Shown here piece after piece: positions 56,030 to 63,932 of a stretch of 64,000 nt of DNA (within the stretch, counting starts at the first letter, position 1; the number at the start of each line of letters is the position of its first letter). This DNA comes from Spectribacter acetivorans (GTDB lineage: Bacteria; Pseudomonadota; Gammaproteobacteria; Nevskiales; Salinisphaeraceae), in assembly GCF_031846305.1 (NCBI RefSeq), contig NZ_JAVRHY010000003.1, positions 254,747-318,746 of the forward strand, read 5' to 3'. The notes beneath the pieces were generated by a model. The model had not been told where the DNA came from and did not search any database. It was given only the letters and a program-made list of their open reading frames with translations. The position numbers and the translations under genes are program-made.

Positions 56030-56211
56030 CTGGGTAGTAAGCAGTAATTGGCGGCAGTTGGTTTAAGTCGGCGTAAATGCTCTTAGTAAAAGCAAAAAAA
56101 CCGACAAGGCCTTTTTCGATCGTGATCTAGTTAACCCGATCTACCCCGCTTGACACGTTCCTATTGAGGCGGTGAAAGTCTACGATAGGTTGACCGTCGG
56201 GCAGCAGCTAG
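56030..56211. other. Noncoding left end of the recombinase element
   Basis: 182 nt between the tRNA fragment and the 230-aa gene, visibly more AT-rich than the backbone. It holds a poly-A stretch AGCAAAAAAACCG near 56089-56103 facing a GGCCTTTTT run at 56108-56115, an isolated TTGACA at 56150-56155 without a convincing -10, and short inverted repeat CCTAT (56160-56164)/ATAGG (56185-56189). It is a reasonable place for the element's end and recombinase-binding sites; none is proved. Confidence 0.4.
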
Positions 56212-56904
56212 ATGCTGCAAAACCTACCAAACAGTCTTCGCTTTGAGCTCGCGCCGCATCTCAGGTGCCGGAGTGGCAGGCGCATCGAGGTCGCCCAGTT
56301 GCACGATCTGCTCTGCGGCGAACCATACCGCAAGCGCCGTGGTCCTCAGAAACGCGCCTTCCTTCTTTGCGGCCTATCTGTCCAAGTAGCATCACGTCTG
56401 CTCGCGGATCTAGATCTCAACCCGGCTCTCCCCGCGGCGAAGCGCTGGACCCGACGTCTGGTACCCGGCAATTTTCGCGTTTCGGCCCGAAGCATGGCAT
56501 GGGCCGAGTCGGGTCCGTTGGCTATTCATCCGCTACCCGCAACGCGGTCATTCGTGCATAGCTTGCCCGAATCTTTGGTTTGGTCGGCCTTGGAGTGGGC
56601 GCCGCCGGTGGTGACACCACCTGATCGGGCTGGTCATCGACGTGTCCTTGCCAATCACACCACGGCGCTGATTGCCCGCCTACTGCTCGCGGATCAGACC
56701 GTGTGGGTCCGGGTCCTCGCCAAACGTACTGCGCATCAGCGGACGCTGGCTGAAATGTGTCAGGCGATCGATTACGTCATGCGCCCGTTGTTCGACGCGA
56801 ACCGGCGTCGAACGGCCATCGCGGCTGGCAAACTCCCGGATGCCCAATTGCTATCGGGGTATAGCCGTGCGTGGAGTGCCCGGCTGATCGAGAGGGCTTC
56901 GTGA
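56212..56904 (+). CDS. Unknown 230-aa protein coupled to the giant recombinase
   Basis: 230 aa, basic (many Arg), no signal peptide or membrane segment. I recognise no family. Visible segments include an N-terminal FELAPHLRCRSGRRIEVAQL, a central Pro/Ala region, and a C-terminal helical part (ALIARLLLADQTVWVRVLAK, LAEMCQAIDYVMRPLFDANR). The stop TGA (56902-56904) overlaps the GTG start of the recombinase gene (GTGA), so it is likely an obligate partner. The ATG lies in an inverted repeat GCAGCA...TGCTGC (56201-56218) and has no clear ribosome-binding site. Confidence 0.7.
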   Translation: MLQNLPNSLRFELAPHLRCRSGRRIEVAQLHDLLCGEPYRKRRGPQKRAFLLCGLSVQVASRLLADLDLNPALPAAKRWTRRLVPGNFRVSARSMAWAESGPLAIHPLPATRSFVHSLPESLVWSALEWAPPVVTPPDRAGHRRVLANHTTALIARLLLADQTVWVRVLAKRTAHQRTLAEMCQAIDYVMRPLFDANRRRTAIAAGKLPDAQLLSGYSRAWSARLIERAS

Positions 56905-59900
56905 ACAAGCGGCTCGATCGGCTGACCGACCATGTGGGCTGTTCGAAAAGTGCGCTGGTAGACGCCCTGTATGTGCTGCGCGCGCCCAGGACGTTAACTG
57001 CCGTTATCCCCCTGGCCCGCGAGTTCAGGGATTGGCGCCGACACCACCCGGAGCTGGCGAGCCTGCCGGACCAGACCGACGACGCCAGTCGACTGAGTCT
57101 GCTGGACGCTATTGCTGACTTGGTGATCGAGGACGAAGAGCTCACGGGGGCGAGCCTGGCTCGCTACAGGAACCCTTGGACCCCCTTGCGGCCCCTGACC
57201 GGTGATTCGGTTATCGGTGAGCTGTTGCTCACACAACCGGCGAAAGGCGTGGACTCCCCCGCCTACACAAGGCTGGCGGCGTGGCTGTTGTGGCAGGCAC
57301 AGCGATTTCATGTGGCCCACACCACTCATCAGCAGTATGCGGACTATCTGTTGGCAAGCAGCCAGGAACTTCGGAAACAGCGCCATGGTTCGCGTTTGTA
57401 CAACAGCTTCCTGGCGCTGCGCCATCTCACTGATTCGAGCAACGAAACACAGCTGCGTGACCTGGCGGCTTGCGGTCTCGAACTGAATGCCGACCGCAGT
57501 TTGGCGTTGACCCTGTTTGCGCGCCTGAACCGCGTGTCCGGTGGTAAGGAGCGTAGCCGGTTACACCGATACGCGGTCGATAAACTCGGTGTTGATGAGA
57601 CGGCCCTGGATACAGAGGCCGCGCGAATTGGTGCGTTACTGCCTCAGCCGATGGCGTTGTTGCTGACAACCGTCTGGGGTAAGCACTTGGATCTGCGGGC
57701 CGGGGTCACCCGCCGCTCGGGAGGGGGTAGTGGCGGTCGGCAAATTGGACGCCCGCGGATTATCCGTGGGGCGCGTCTGACCGAGCTCCACAACCGTGCC
57801 GATGAGGACGAGGTCCATGCCGGCACCGTGGTTGATTTCCTGGAACGATCCGACGACGCCACCTACGAGGACGCGGACCGCGATCCCGCGGATGACGACC
57901 CGGAGGAGGAGGACCAGGCCGAGCCCGCGTTTTCCCTGTTTTTGGCTGACCGTGACGACCTGATCAACGGCTATTACGCGGCCAAAGGAATGCAGAACGC
58001 CATCGAGTACAAGAATGCGCAGCTTCCCTGGGATCGGTCGACCCTGTCGCGGTCTGCGTTGCAGACGGTTCTGGCACTGATCGCCGACACGACTGCTGGC
58101 GGTGATCGGCTCACACATTGTGCGCGCCTGGCCATAGGGCTGAGCCTGCTAACCGGGCGCGCTCTGATGGAAGTCGCCCGTCCTTTCATTGTCGAGGGCG
58201 GGGGCAGGGCGGACGCTGACAACCCGATCGTGATCAGCCTGCAATATCACCGCCTGTCCATCCGCGCGGGCCAGCCGAAGTTGCGCAACAAACCCGCCTC
58301 GTCGCCGTTCTGCAAGCCGATCGATCAGGTCCTCACATTGCCCTTGCCGGCGGGTTGGCAACCTTTGGTTGCTGCGATCGGTCCGGGCCAGGCCAAACAG
58401 GGGCAGGCGATTGCGACCCGCGCCCGCGCATACCTCAATGGCTTACCGGCTACCTTGAAGGTCACGGAAAAGGGGGTACGCCACGCCTTGGTGCGGGCAC
58501 TCGGGGAGCAGTCGCGCGGTGATCTGGGTTTGCAGAAACTCATCACCGATGGTTCGGAAGCCAACGCCCAGAACGTGATCCACTACGCCAGTTACGATGT
58601 CGCCCGCGCCGAGCACTGGTGGCGTGCAGCGGCCGAGACGCTGGTGGGCTCGCTGCCCGCCGGCAGGAGCGCGGCCGCGCCGAAGCCGTATGCCGGGGCC
58701 GTGCATGCCTTCGACACCGCCAGTCTCAGAGCCTACTTCGCCGAGATTCAGCAGCGGCTTCATACTGCCGAGGCCAACGGCGAGTGGTACCGGGTTTTCA
58801 ATTTGCTCGTGTTGTACCTGTCGTACTGGTTGGGACTGGGCACCGCCGGACGCAAGACACGGGAGCCGGTGCCGAGCGTCCTGCTCGCCGGCGACTGGGC
58901 GCTGGTGGCCGACAAGCGTCGCCCCGATGGATCCACTGATCGGTTGGTTCCCCTCACGGAAAGCTTACGGGAGCAGATTCGTGCGTATGTCGCCTTCGCA
59001 GACGCCGTATCGTTGCAGTCCCCCGCACTGAATCCTGTTGTAACCGCCGATGGCGGCATGGCAATCCGGCTCCAGTACATCCATGTCAGCAAAGGGGCTG
59101 TGCCGTTTCAGCCCAAGTATCAGGAGGAAGACGAACAGCTCACGCCGCTGCCGTCGAACTGGGGGAGAAAACTGGTGCGCTCGGAGACGACCGGACTGGC
59201 GGGGCGGTTCCGTGACGCGGGAATGGGGCACTGGGCGCGGGGGCGCCACGCTTGGCATGTCACGAGCACGCTGGACACCGGTGGGTTTCGCCGGGCGTGG
59301 CTCACCGTGCAGGCGACACTGGAACACGAGCTCGGTTTCACGGTGATTCGGCCAGCAGGCGTGGATACTGACGCCCAGCGGCTGCCCGGGCAGCGACCCG
59401 TTGCGTCCGCCGGAAAGAGTGCCTCGAAACCGGCGCCGTCACCGGCCAAGACCATCGATGTCGAGCCCATCCTGCGAGAGGCTGACGAGGATAAGCTGGA
59501 CCGGCTTGTCGACCCGAATCGGGACTGCCCGCGCGAAATCGCGTTGGAACTGGTGCGCAAGGCGGTGGGCCGATACCAGGGCACGACGGAAGACCAGCGT
59601 GAAATCGCCGAAGCCGCCTGCGCCTTTGTGCGCCAAAAACGGCGTATACCGCTGTTCGCTATGCGGCCGCGCCCACTGTTCGCCAACAGGTTCTTGCTGA
59701 ATGCCGCTGGCTTGCGGACGCTGGCGTATCTCCAGAAATCGGTATTGCCTGCCTTTCACCGGGACTTGGCACAACTACCTTCGCGGTTTGCACCGACGAA
59801 CGAATCCGAGCAACTGCGCCGCAACCGTGTCGAGTTGGGTCGCCTGGTAATGATCGGCATCTGGCGGCTGGGCCTGACCCGCTGGGCGCTGCTGGAGGCA

Positions 59901-62360
59901 TGGCTACAGGCCCTGCGTGCGGGCAGTCCCATTCTGGCGGTGGGCGAGCTGCGCGTGATGATCTTTCCGGTAACCAGTGAGACCAGCCGGGAACCGATGC
60001 GGCGCACGGTGTTGCTCGACGTTTTCTCGGCGGCCTATCTCACGATCGAGCGGGAAACCATTCGCAACCAGCTGTTACCACCGCTGTCCCCGGAGAACCG
60101 GGAATCCGGGCCCAAGAACCGACGCACTCGTGTCCAGACCGCAATGAACACCTATCTGCGGGCCATCGGGGCGGGGCGTTTCGAAGTCACTGTAGCAGCC
60201 ATGACCGAAGCCGCAGTGCAGTGGCTGATGTGCGAGACGGCCCCGGTGATCGCGGCCTACGCCCGCGGGGCGGTATTCAGTGAGGATATCGATGACCGGG
60301 AACTGCGCCGCCTAGCGGGCCTAGCGCCCCGCGCCACTCCGCAAGCCGGCGAAGAGCAGGCGCTGCCGGTATTCAAGGAACTCGACCTCGGTGCCACCGA
60401 CCTACCGGCCGATGTAGCTCCGCCGGTTCTACGCGCCCTGGTGCACCACAAGGGTCGTCTCAAATCGGAGTGGCAGCGCCTGATCCGCAAGTATCAACCG
60501 GCATCTGCCACCGAGCATTTGCTTTGTAACTTCGCTCTCTGGTTACTGGAACGCTCCCGGGGCAAGGGCGGGGCGCGCTTCGGAGCGCATGAAAAGCGCT
60601 ATTACGTGAGCCGCGTGAAAATCGTGGCCTACGCGGTGCTCGGCCATACGATCGGGACCTCCGGGGTGATCGACGACAGCACACTCGCCGCACTGGCGGA
60701 GGTCGGCCGCGAGCACTTTCCCGAAAAGGTCCAGCACGGTGCATGGTTTCAGTTTCACGCTTTTCTGGCTGATGAACAGGCCGATCATGCCGGCTTCACG
60801 ATCGGGCGGCTGGGGCAACCGCCGGAGAGATCGGTATCGGCGAAAATCCTGGGGCAGCACGAACTCACCGCCCTGGCGTCGACCATCCCGTCAGCCAAAT
60901 CCGGGATCGGCAATTCGGCCTTGCGGATTGCCGCGGCCCGACATGTCGAGCTGATGGCCACGTATGGTATGCGCCGTTCCGAAAGTGTTGGCCTGCGCGG
61001 CGTCGATTGGCAGCAGGACTTGATGCGTGTCCAGGCTTACGACGATCATGGCCTGAAAACCGCTTGGGCGGAAAGGGTGTTGCCCGCTGCCTTTGCCGAG
61101 CCGCAAACCCGAGGGTGGCTGAACGACGCGGGGCAAGCGAACCAGGGCCGGTTGATCGATCCTGATGCAAGCGGACCGGTCAACCCGGACAATTTCCACG
61201 ACGCCATCAACCGCCTGATCAAGCAGGTTACGCAGGACAACAGCCTCGGTTCGCATCACCTACGGCATACGTTGGGCAGCCGCCTCGCACTCACGCTGTT
61301 GCACGATACCGCGTGCCTGGGTGGCGTAGCCGACGAGCTGCCCTGGGTTCAGGACCTGATCATCGACGAGAAGCGCATCAGCGGATTGCTGGGCAACGAG
61401 GGTGACGCCGGCCAAGGTCTGCGTGCCGTGGCGGCGCTGCTGGGCCATTCGCACCCGACCACGACGATCCGCCATTACGTGCATACGCTCTGTATCGCCT
61501 TGTACGGCGCGCTCAAGGCGCGGGATACGCTCGACATAACCAGGAGCTTTGAGAACCGCATCGCCAGCCGGGCGAGCGTGCAGCGCTGGGTGGCAACGGC
61601 TCGGGATAACGCGGTGCACACGGCGGATGGTGATGCCCGGCGCCATGAGATCAATCGGCTCCTCCGGGACCGGATCGAACGCAAATGCGCCGATGCCGGC
61701 ATTGAGCGCGATGAAACGCCCCTGCCGGCCAACCCAGCCGCCGTGGACACGGAAACGTCATCTTCGGCGACCGGCGACGCCATTAATTTCGATGAGCTCG
61801 AAGCCATCGACCGGTCACTGCGGGACGGGCAGTTACTGCGACAAGCCGCGGTGGTGGGAGTCTCGAAGCGGGGCTTGGAGGGTTTGGCTTCGGTACCCAC
61901 AGGCAAAGCCGGCTCCAGCGTGCCTCGCCATCCTTTGGAGCAAACGCAGCCGAGTGTTTGGCTGCCGCCGCGCCTGGCCGCTGGAACTGCCACCCACGCG
62001 GCGGCCACATTATGCGAATGGCTGGCCGCGTTGAAGGCCAACCGCCCGGATGACTATGCGTGGCTGCTCGACAAATGGATTCATGCCAGTGAACGTGAGC
62101 GCGGCCGCATGCAGCTCGACGGGCCGGGCGAAGTCGAACGGGCGCGTGGACTGACGGACCCTGAGCGGGTCAACATCCAGGTCGATCAGGCGCCGGTCGC
62201 TAAACAACGTCAGACAACTAAGGTCTCTGCCGCATGGCGAATGCGCATCAAGTGCCTCGATACTTGGCGCCAGCCGATCACGCGCGACACGCTAGCGATC
62301 CGCTGGGTGATGTCACATGTTGCGGCGCAATGGATTGGCGCGGTGGCCACCAGCGAATAA
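56901..62360 (+). CDS. Giant tyrosine recombinase/integrase (about 1,819 aa)
   Basis: Start chosen at GTG 56901 (AGAGGG just upstream, 4-nt overlap with the previous gene); ATG 56871 would add 10 residues. A complete tyrosine-recombinase catalytic domain lies at about residues 1320-1535: TYGMRRSE (Arg1358), HHLRH (His1452, Arg1455), LLGHSHPTT (His1516) and RHY (Tyr1526). A helical core-binding-like region (about 1190-1290) precedes it. Two earlier segments look like degenerate copies: about 385-575 (LTGRALMEVAR, GVRHALVRALG) and about 600-820 (GLGTAGRKTRE, RGRHAWHVTSTLD). Gly-rich (271-285), acidic (325-342) and Ser/Pro/Ala (833-850) linkers separate them. Normal recombinases are 300-450 aa. 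Probably drives integration of this element; the modular reading is inference. Confidence 0.85.
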   Translation: MNKRLDRLTDHVGCSKSALVDALYVLRAPRTLTAVIPLAREFRDWRRHHPELASLPDQTDDASRLSLLDAIADLVIEDEELTGASLARYRNPWTPLRPLTGDSVIGELLLTQPAKGVDSPAYTRLAAWLLWQAQRFHVAHTTHQQYADYLLASSQELRKQRHGSRLYNSFLALRHLTDSSNETQLRDLAACGLELNADRSLALTLFARLNRVSGGKERSRLHRYAVDKLGVDETALDTEAARIGALLPQPMALLLTTVWGKHLDLRAGVTRRSGGGSGGRQIGRPRIIRGARLTELHNRADEDEVHAGTVVDFLERSDDATYEDADRDPADDDPEEEDQAEPAFSLFLADRDDLINGYYAAKGMQNAIEYKNAQLPWDRSTLSRSALQTVLALIADTTAGGDRLTHCARLAIGLSLLTGRALMEVARPFIVEGGGRADADNPIVISLQYHRLSIRAGQPKLRNKPASSPFCKPIDQVLTLPLPAGWQPLVAAIGPGQAKQGQAIATRARAYLNGLPATLKVTEKGVRHALVRALGEQSRGDLGLQKLITDGSEANAQNVIHYASYDVARAEHWWRAAAETLVGSLPAGRSAAAPKPYAGAVHAFDTASLRAYFAEIQQRLHTAEANGEWYRVFNLLVLYLSYWLGLGTAGRKTREPVPSVLLAGDWALVADKRRPDGSTDRLVPLTESLREQIRAYVAFADAVSLQSPALNPVVTADGGMAIRLQYIHVSKGAVPFQPKYQEEDEQLTPLPSNWGRKLVRSETTGLAGRFRDAGMGHWARGRHAWHVTSTLDTGGFRRAWLTVQATLEHELGFTVIRPAGVDTDAQRLPGQRPVASAGKSASKPAPSPAKTIDVEPILREADEDKLDRLVDPNRDCPREIALELVRKAVGRYQGTTEDQREIAEAACAFVRQKRRIPLFAMRPRPLFANRFLLNAAGLRTLAYLQKSVLPAFHRDLAQLPSRFAPTNESEQLRRNRVELGRLVMIGIWRLGLTRWALLEAWLQALRAGSPILAVGELRVMIFPVTSETSREPMRRTVLLDVFSAAYLTIERETIRNQLLPPLSPENRESGPKNRRTRVQTAMNTYLRAIGAGRFEVTVAAMTEAAVQWLMCETAPVIAAYARGAVFSEDIDDRELRRLAGLAPRATPQAGEEQALPVFKELDLGATDLPADVAPPVLRALVHHKGRLKSEWQRLIRKYQPASATEHLLCNFALWLLERSRGKGGARFGAHEKRYYVSRVKIVAYAVLGHTIGTSGVIDDSTLAALAEVGREHFPEKVQHGAWFQFHAFLADEQADHAGFTIGRLGQPPERSVSAKILGQHELTALASTIPSAKSGIGNSALRIAAARHVELMATYGMRRSESVGLRGVDWQQDLMRVQAYDDHGLKTAWAERVLPAAFAEPQTRGWLNDAGQANQGRLIDPDASGPVNPDNFHDAINRLIKQVTQDNSLGSHHLRHTLGSRLALTLLHDTACLGGVADELPWVQDLIIDEKRISGLLGNEGDAGQGLRAVAALLGHSHPTTTIRHYVHTLCIALYGALKARDTLDITRSFENRIASRASVQRWVATARDNAVHTADGDARRHEINRLLRDRIERKCADAGIERDETPLPANPAAVDTETSSSATGDAINFDELEAIDRSLRDGQLLRQAAVVGVSKRGLEGLASVPTGKAGSSVPRHPLEQTQPSVWLPPRLAAGTATHAAATLCEWLAALKANRPDDYAWLLDKWIHASERERGRMQLDGPGEVERARGLTDPERVNIQVDQAPVAKQRQTTKVSAAWRMRIKCLDTWRQPITRDTLAIRWVMSHVAAQWIGAVATSE

Positions 62361-62379
62361 GCTCGGTGTGCATCGCGGC

Positions 62380-62614
62380 TAAGGCCGGCCCGACACCGAC
62401 AGCGCGCCCGGAAACAGCCGCGCCTCGAGAGTTCGGTCTCGCTCAGCCCCGTCGGCCAGCCAATGCCCTGGGCCGCGGCCAGGCTGACGTATTTGGCTAC
62501 CGCGCCCTTGGACAGCCCAACCGCCCGGGCGATCTTGGCGTGAGACAAGCCCGCCTGCCACTTCAGACGCAGGACCTCGTGGATCTTTCGCATGGGAACC
62601 CTCGGTGTCGGCAT
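62380..62614 (-). pseudogene. istA: Truncated, frameshifted istA (IS21 transposase)
   Basis: From the ATG at 62614 the protein begins MPTPRVPMRKIHEVLRLKWQ, then HAKIARAVGLSKGAVAKYV (helix-turn-helix) and GWPTGLSETEL, a typical IstA N-terminus. A CT/TC dinucleotide duplication near 62426-62432 then shifts the frame; removing it restores ELEARLFPGALSVSG, the expected continuation. Only about 78 of some 500 residues remain. Nonfunctional. Confidence 0.75.
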
Positions 62615-62698
62615 ACTTTGTCTCCCGCTTGGCAAAAAGCGACGAGGTATGCCGGAAAAACCTCCAGGCTTCCAGCGCGTTGGCGGCTATTCCGGACA
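62380..62698 (-). mobile_element. IS21-family insertion sequence, left-end remnant
   Basis: On the minus strand, a terminus beginning TGTCCGGAATAGCCG at 62698 is followed 84 nt later by the start of an istA-like gene, the usual IS21 layout. Homology stops near 62380, about 20 nt past the recombinase stop codon. The rest of istA, istB and the other end are gone. The outer boundary is inferred from the TG terminus and from where the PglX-like frame resumes. Confidence 0.6.
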
Positions 62699-62946
62699 AA
62701 CCCCCGCAATCGGTCACGATCACTCGGAATACGCAGCTCCCCCGCCTGATTCCATTACTCGCCGCCATCCACGAACAACTCCCGTGGGTACGCCAATGGC
62801 ACAACGATATCGACCCAGCCATGGACGTTCGCCCCGGTAACTACTTCACTAGCTGGATCGACCAACAACTGAACCACCAAGGCTGGATCACCGAGACTGT
62901 GGCAGGCTGGCAACCTGAAAGCACCACACGCCGGCAACATGCCTGA
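62699..62946 (+). pseudogene. PglX-like (BREX methyltransferase) C-terminal remnant
   Basis: The plus frame ending at TGA 62944-62946 encodes LIPLLAAIHEQLPWVRQWHN, then DIDPAMDVRPGNYFTSWIDQQLNHQG and VAGWQPE. This fits the C-terminal (DUF7008-type) end of PglX adenine methyltransferases of BREX defence, where LLPWLKQWHN and GDYF-like segments recur. No start codon or methyltransferase domain remains; the IS21 remnant abuts its 5' side. Assignment is from memory of the family pattern. Confidence 0.55.
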
Positions 62947-62963
62947 GTCGTTAATTTGCGACT

Positions 62964-63677
62964 ATGGAAGATCTTGAGCCGAACAACTCTGACCGTTTTG
63001 TGTCATACACAAGACTTGTCGGGGCGATTGCAAGCGTATGTGCGCCGGGCTTGGCACCGGTCGCTGCTGAAGTCGTGGCAAACGCAATACCGAACCAGCG
63101 GTTCGACCGAGTAGTTCGGCAAATGCAGCAGATGCAGCATGAGATCGACGTACTCAAGCACGAGAAATCCGTACTTGAGGCGAATCTCGCTAGCCAGCAA
63201 GGACGAGCCCTACTCGAAGAAGGTTTGGTGCAAACCGCTAACGAAACCGACGAAGAGGTGCGGAAGTTTATCGGCTCCCTGCTGGCCCGCTCCATGACTG
63301 AAGAAGAGCTGGATTATTACCGCACGCAGAAAATCCTTCGGATCCTCGACGAGTTGATACACCCCGAGTTGATCTGGTTGATTTATAGTGCGACCTGTTC
63401 GAAAAAGCCGCTAAGCCCGGAAAGCGCAGACACGAAATTACCCGATAAAGATGAATTTGAGCGCCGGCACAGCAACATACTGAAAGGCGACCGATATACA
63501 CTGATTGGTCGGCAAAAGGAAATGGACACCGACGCGCTTGCGCGGAGTTACAAGAACAAGCTTTTAAGACTGGATCTGATTGCCGAAACGAAGCGCAGCG
63601 GTAAAGGTTACTACCAGGTTACCGATCTAGGTTACCTTGTTGTCCGCTATATTTTATCGCCGCTTTCCGGCTGGTAA
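62964..63677 (+). CDS. Unknown 237-aa protein, coiled coil plus winged-helix-like C-terminus
   Basis: 237 aa, no recognised family. Residues about 18-45 form a hydrophobic Ala/Val/Pro segment (AIASVCAPGLAPVAAEVVAN), about 48-85 a probable coiled coil (RVVRQMQQMQHEIDVLKHEK), and the C-terminal about 60 residues (YKNKLLRLDLIAETKRSG, YYQVTDLGYLVVRYI) look like a winged helix. Base composition is visibly more AT-rich than the backbone and codon use differs, suggesting acquired DNA. It starts 17 nt past the PglX-like remnant. Confidence 0.65.
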   Translation: MEDLEPNNSDRFVSYTRLVGAIASVCAPGLAPVAAEVVANAIPNQRFDRVVRQMQQMQHEIDVLKHEKSVLEANLASQQGRALLEEGLVQTANETDEEVRKFIGSLLARSMTEEELDYYRTQKILRILDELIHPELIWLIYSATCSKKPLSPESADTKLPDKDEFERRHSNILKGDRYTLIGRQKEMDTDALARSYKNKLLRLDLIAETKRSGKGYYQVTDLGYLVVRYILSPLSGW

Positions 63678-63932
63678 TGATCCACGCGCGTGCTCGGCCT
63701 AGCCCTGACAGGTGGCAACGGATCAGGCGTCGGCAGGCTGCCTGGGGCTAGCCGATCTGCGCCATCCTGCCGCCGTGTCCTTTGTGGTAGCGGGCGTTTG
63801 ACTTCGGGATGGCGCGATATCATCGTTCGAAGCGAATAGCGCCTCGGGACGCACTGCCTCCATCCTTCGTGAGGTTCTGGAACTCCGGGGTTTTTTCGCT
63901 TCCGCAGCATACAATTATCAGTCGAAGAAGTG
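63678..63932. other. Noncoding stretch right of the 237-aa gene
   Basis: 255 nt with no ORF I would defend on either strand. It contains GGGGTTTTTT near 63887-63896 without a good preceding stem, and TACAAT at 63910-63915 that could be a -10 for the ORF at 63933. No tRNA 3' half or repeat of the tRNA-fMet fragment is seen here. Confidence 0.4.

Noticed and set aside
56030..56090. Rest of the initiator tRNA (T-arm GGTTTAAGTC look-alike near 56061)
   Set aside because: No CCCCGCA acceptor strand follows and spacing is wrong; the similarity is to a few T-loop bases only.
56150..56186. Promoter TTGACA with TACGAT before the 230-aa gene
   Set aside because: Spacing is 25 nt, too long for sigma-70.
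62605..62698. Upstream part of the PglX-like frame as its own gene start (ATG 62605)
   Set aside because: This part lies inside the inferred IS21 end and on the strand opposite istA, and shows no PglX-like residues.
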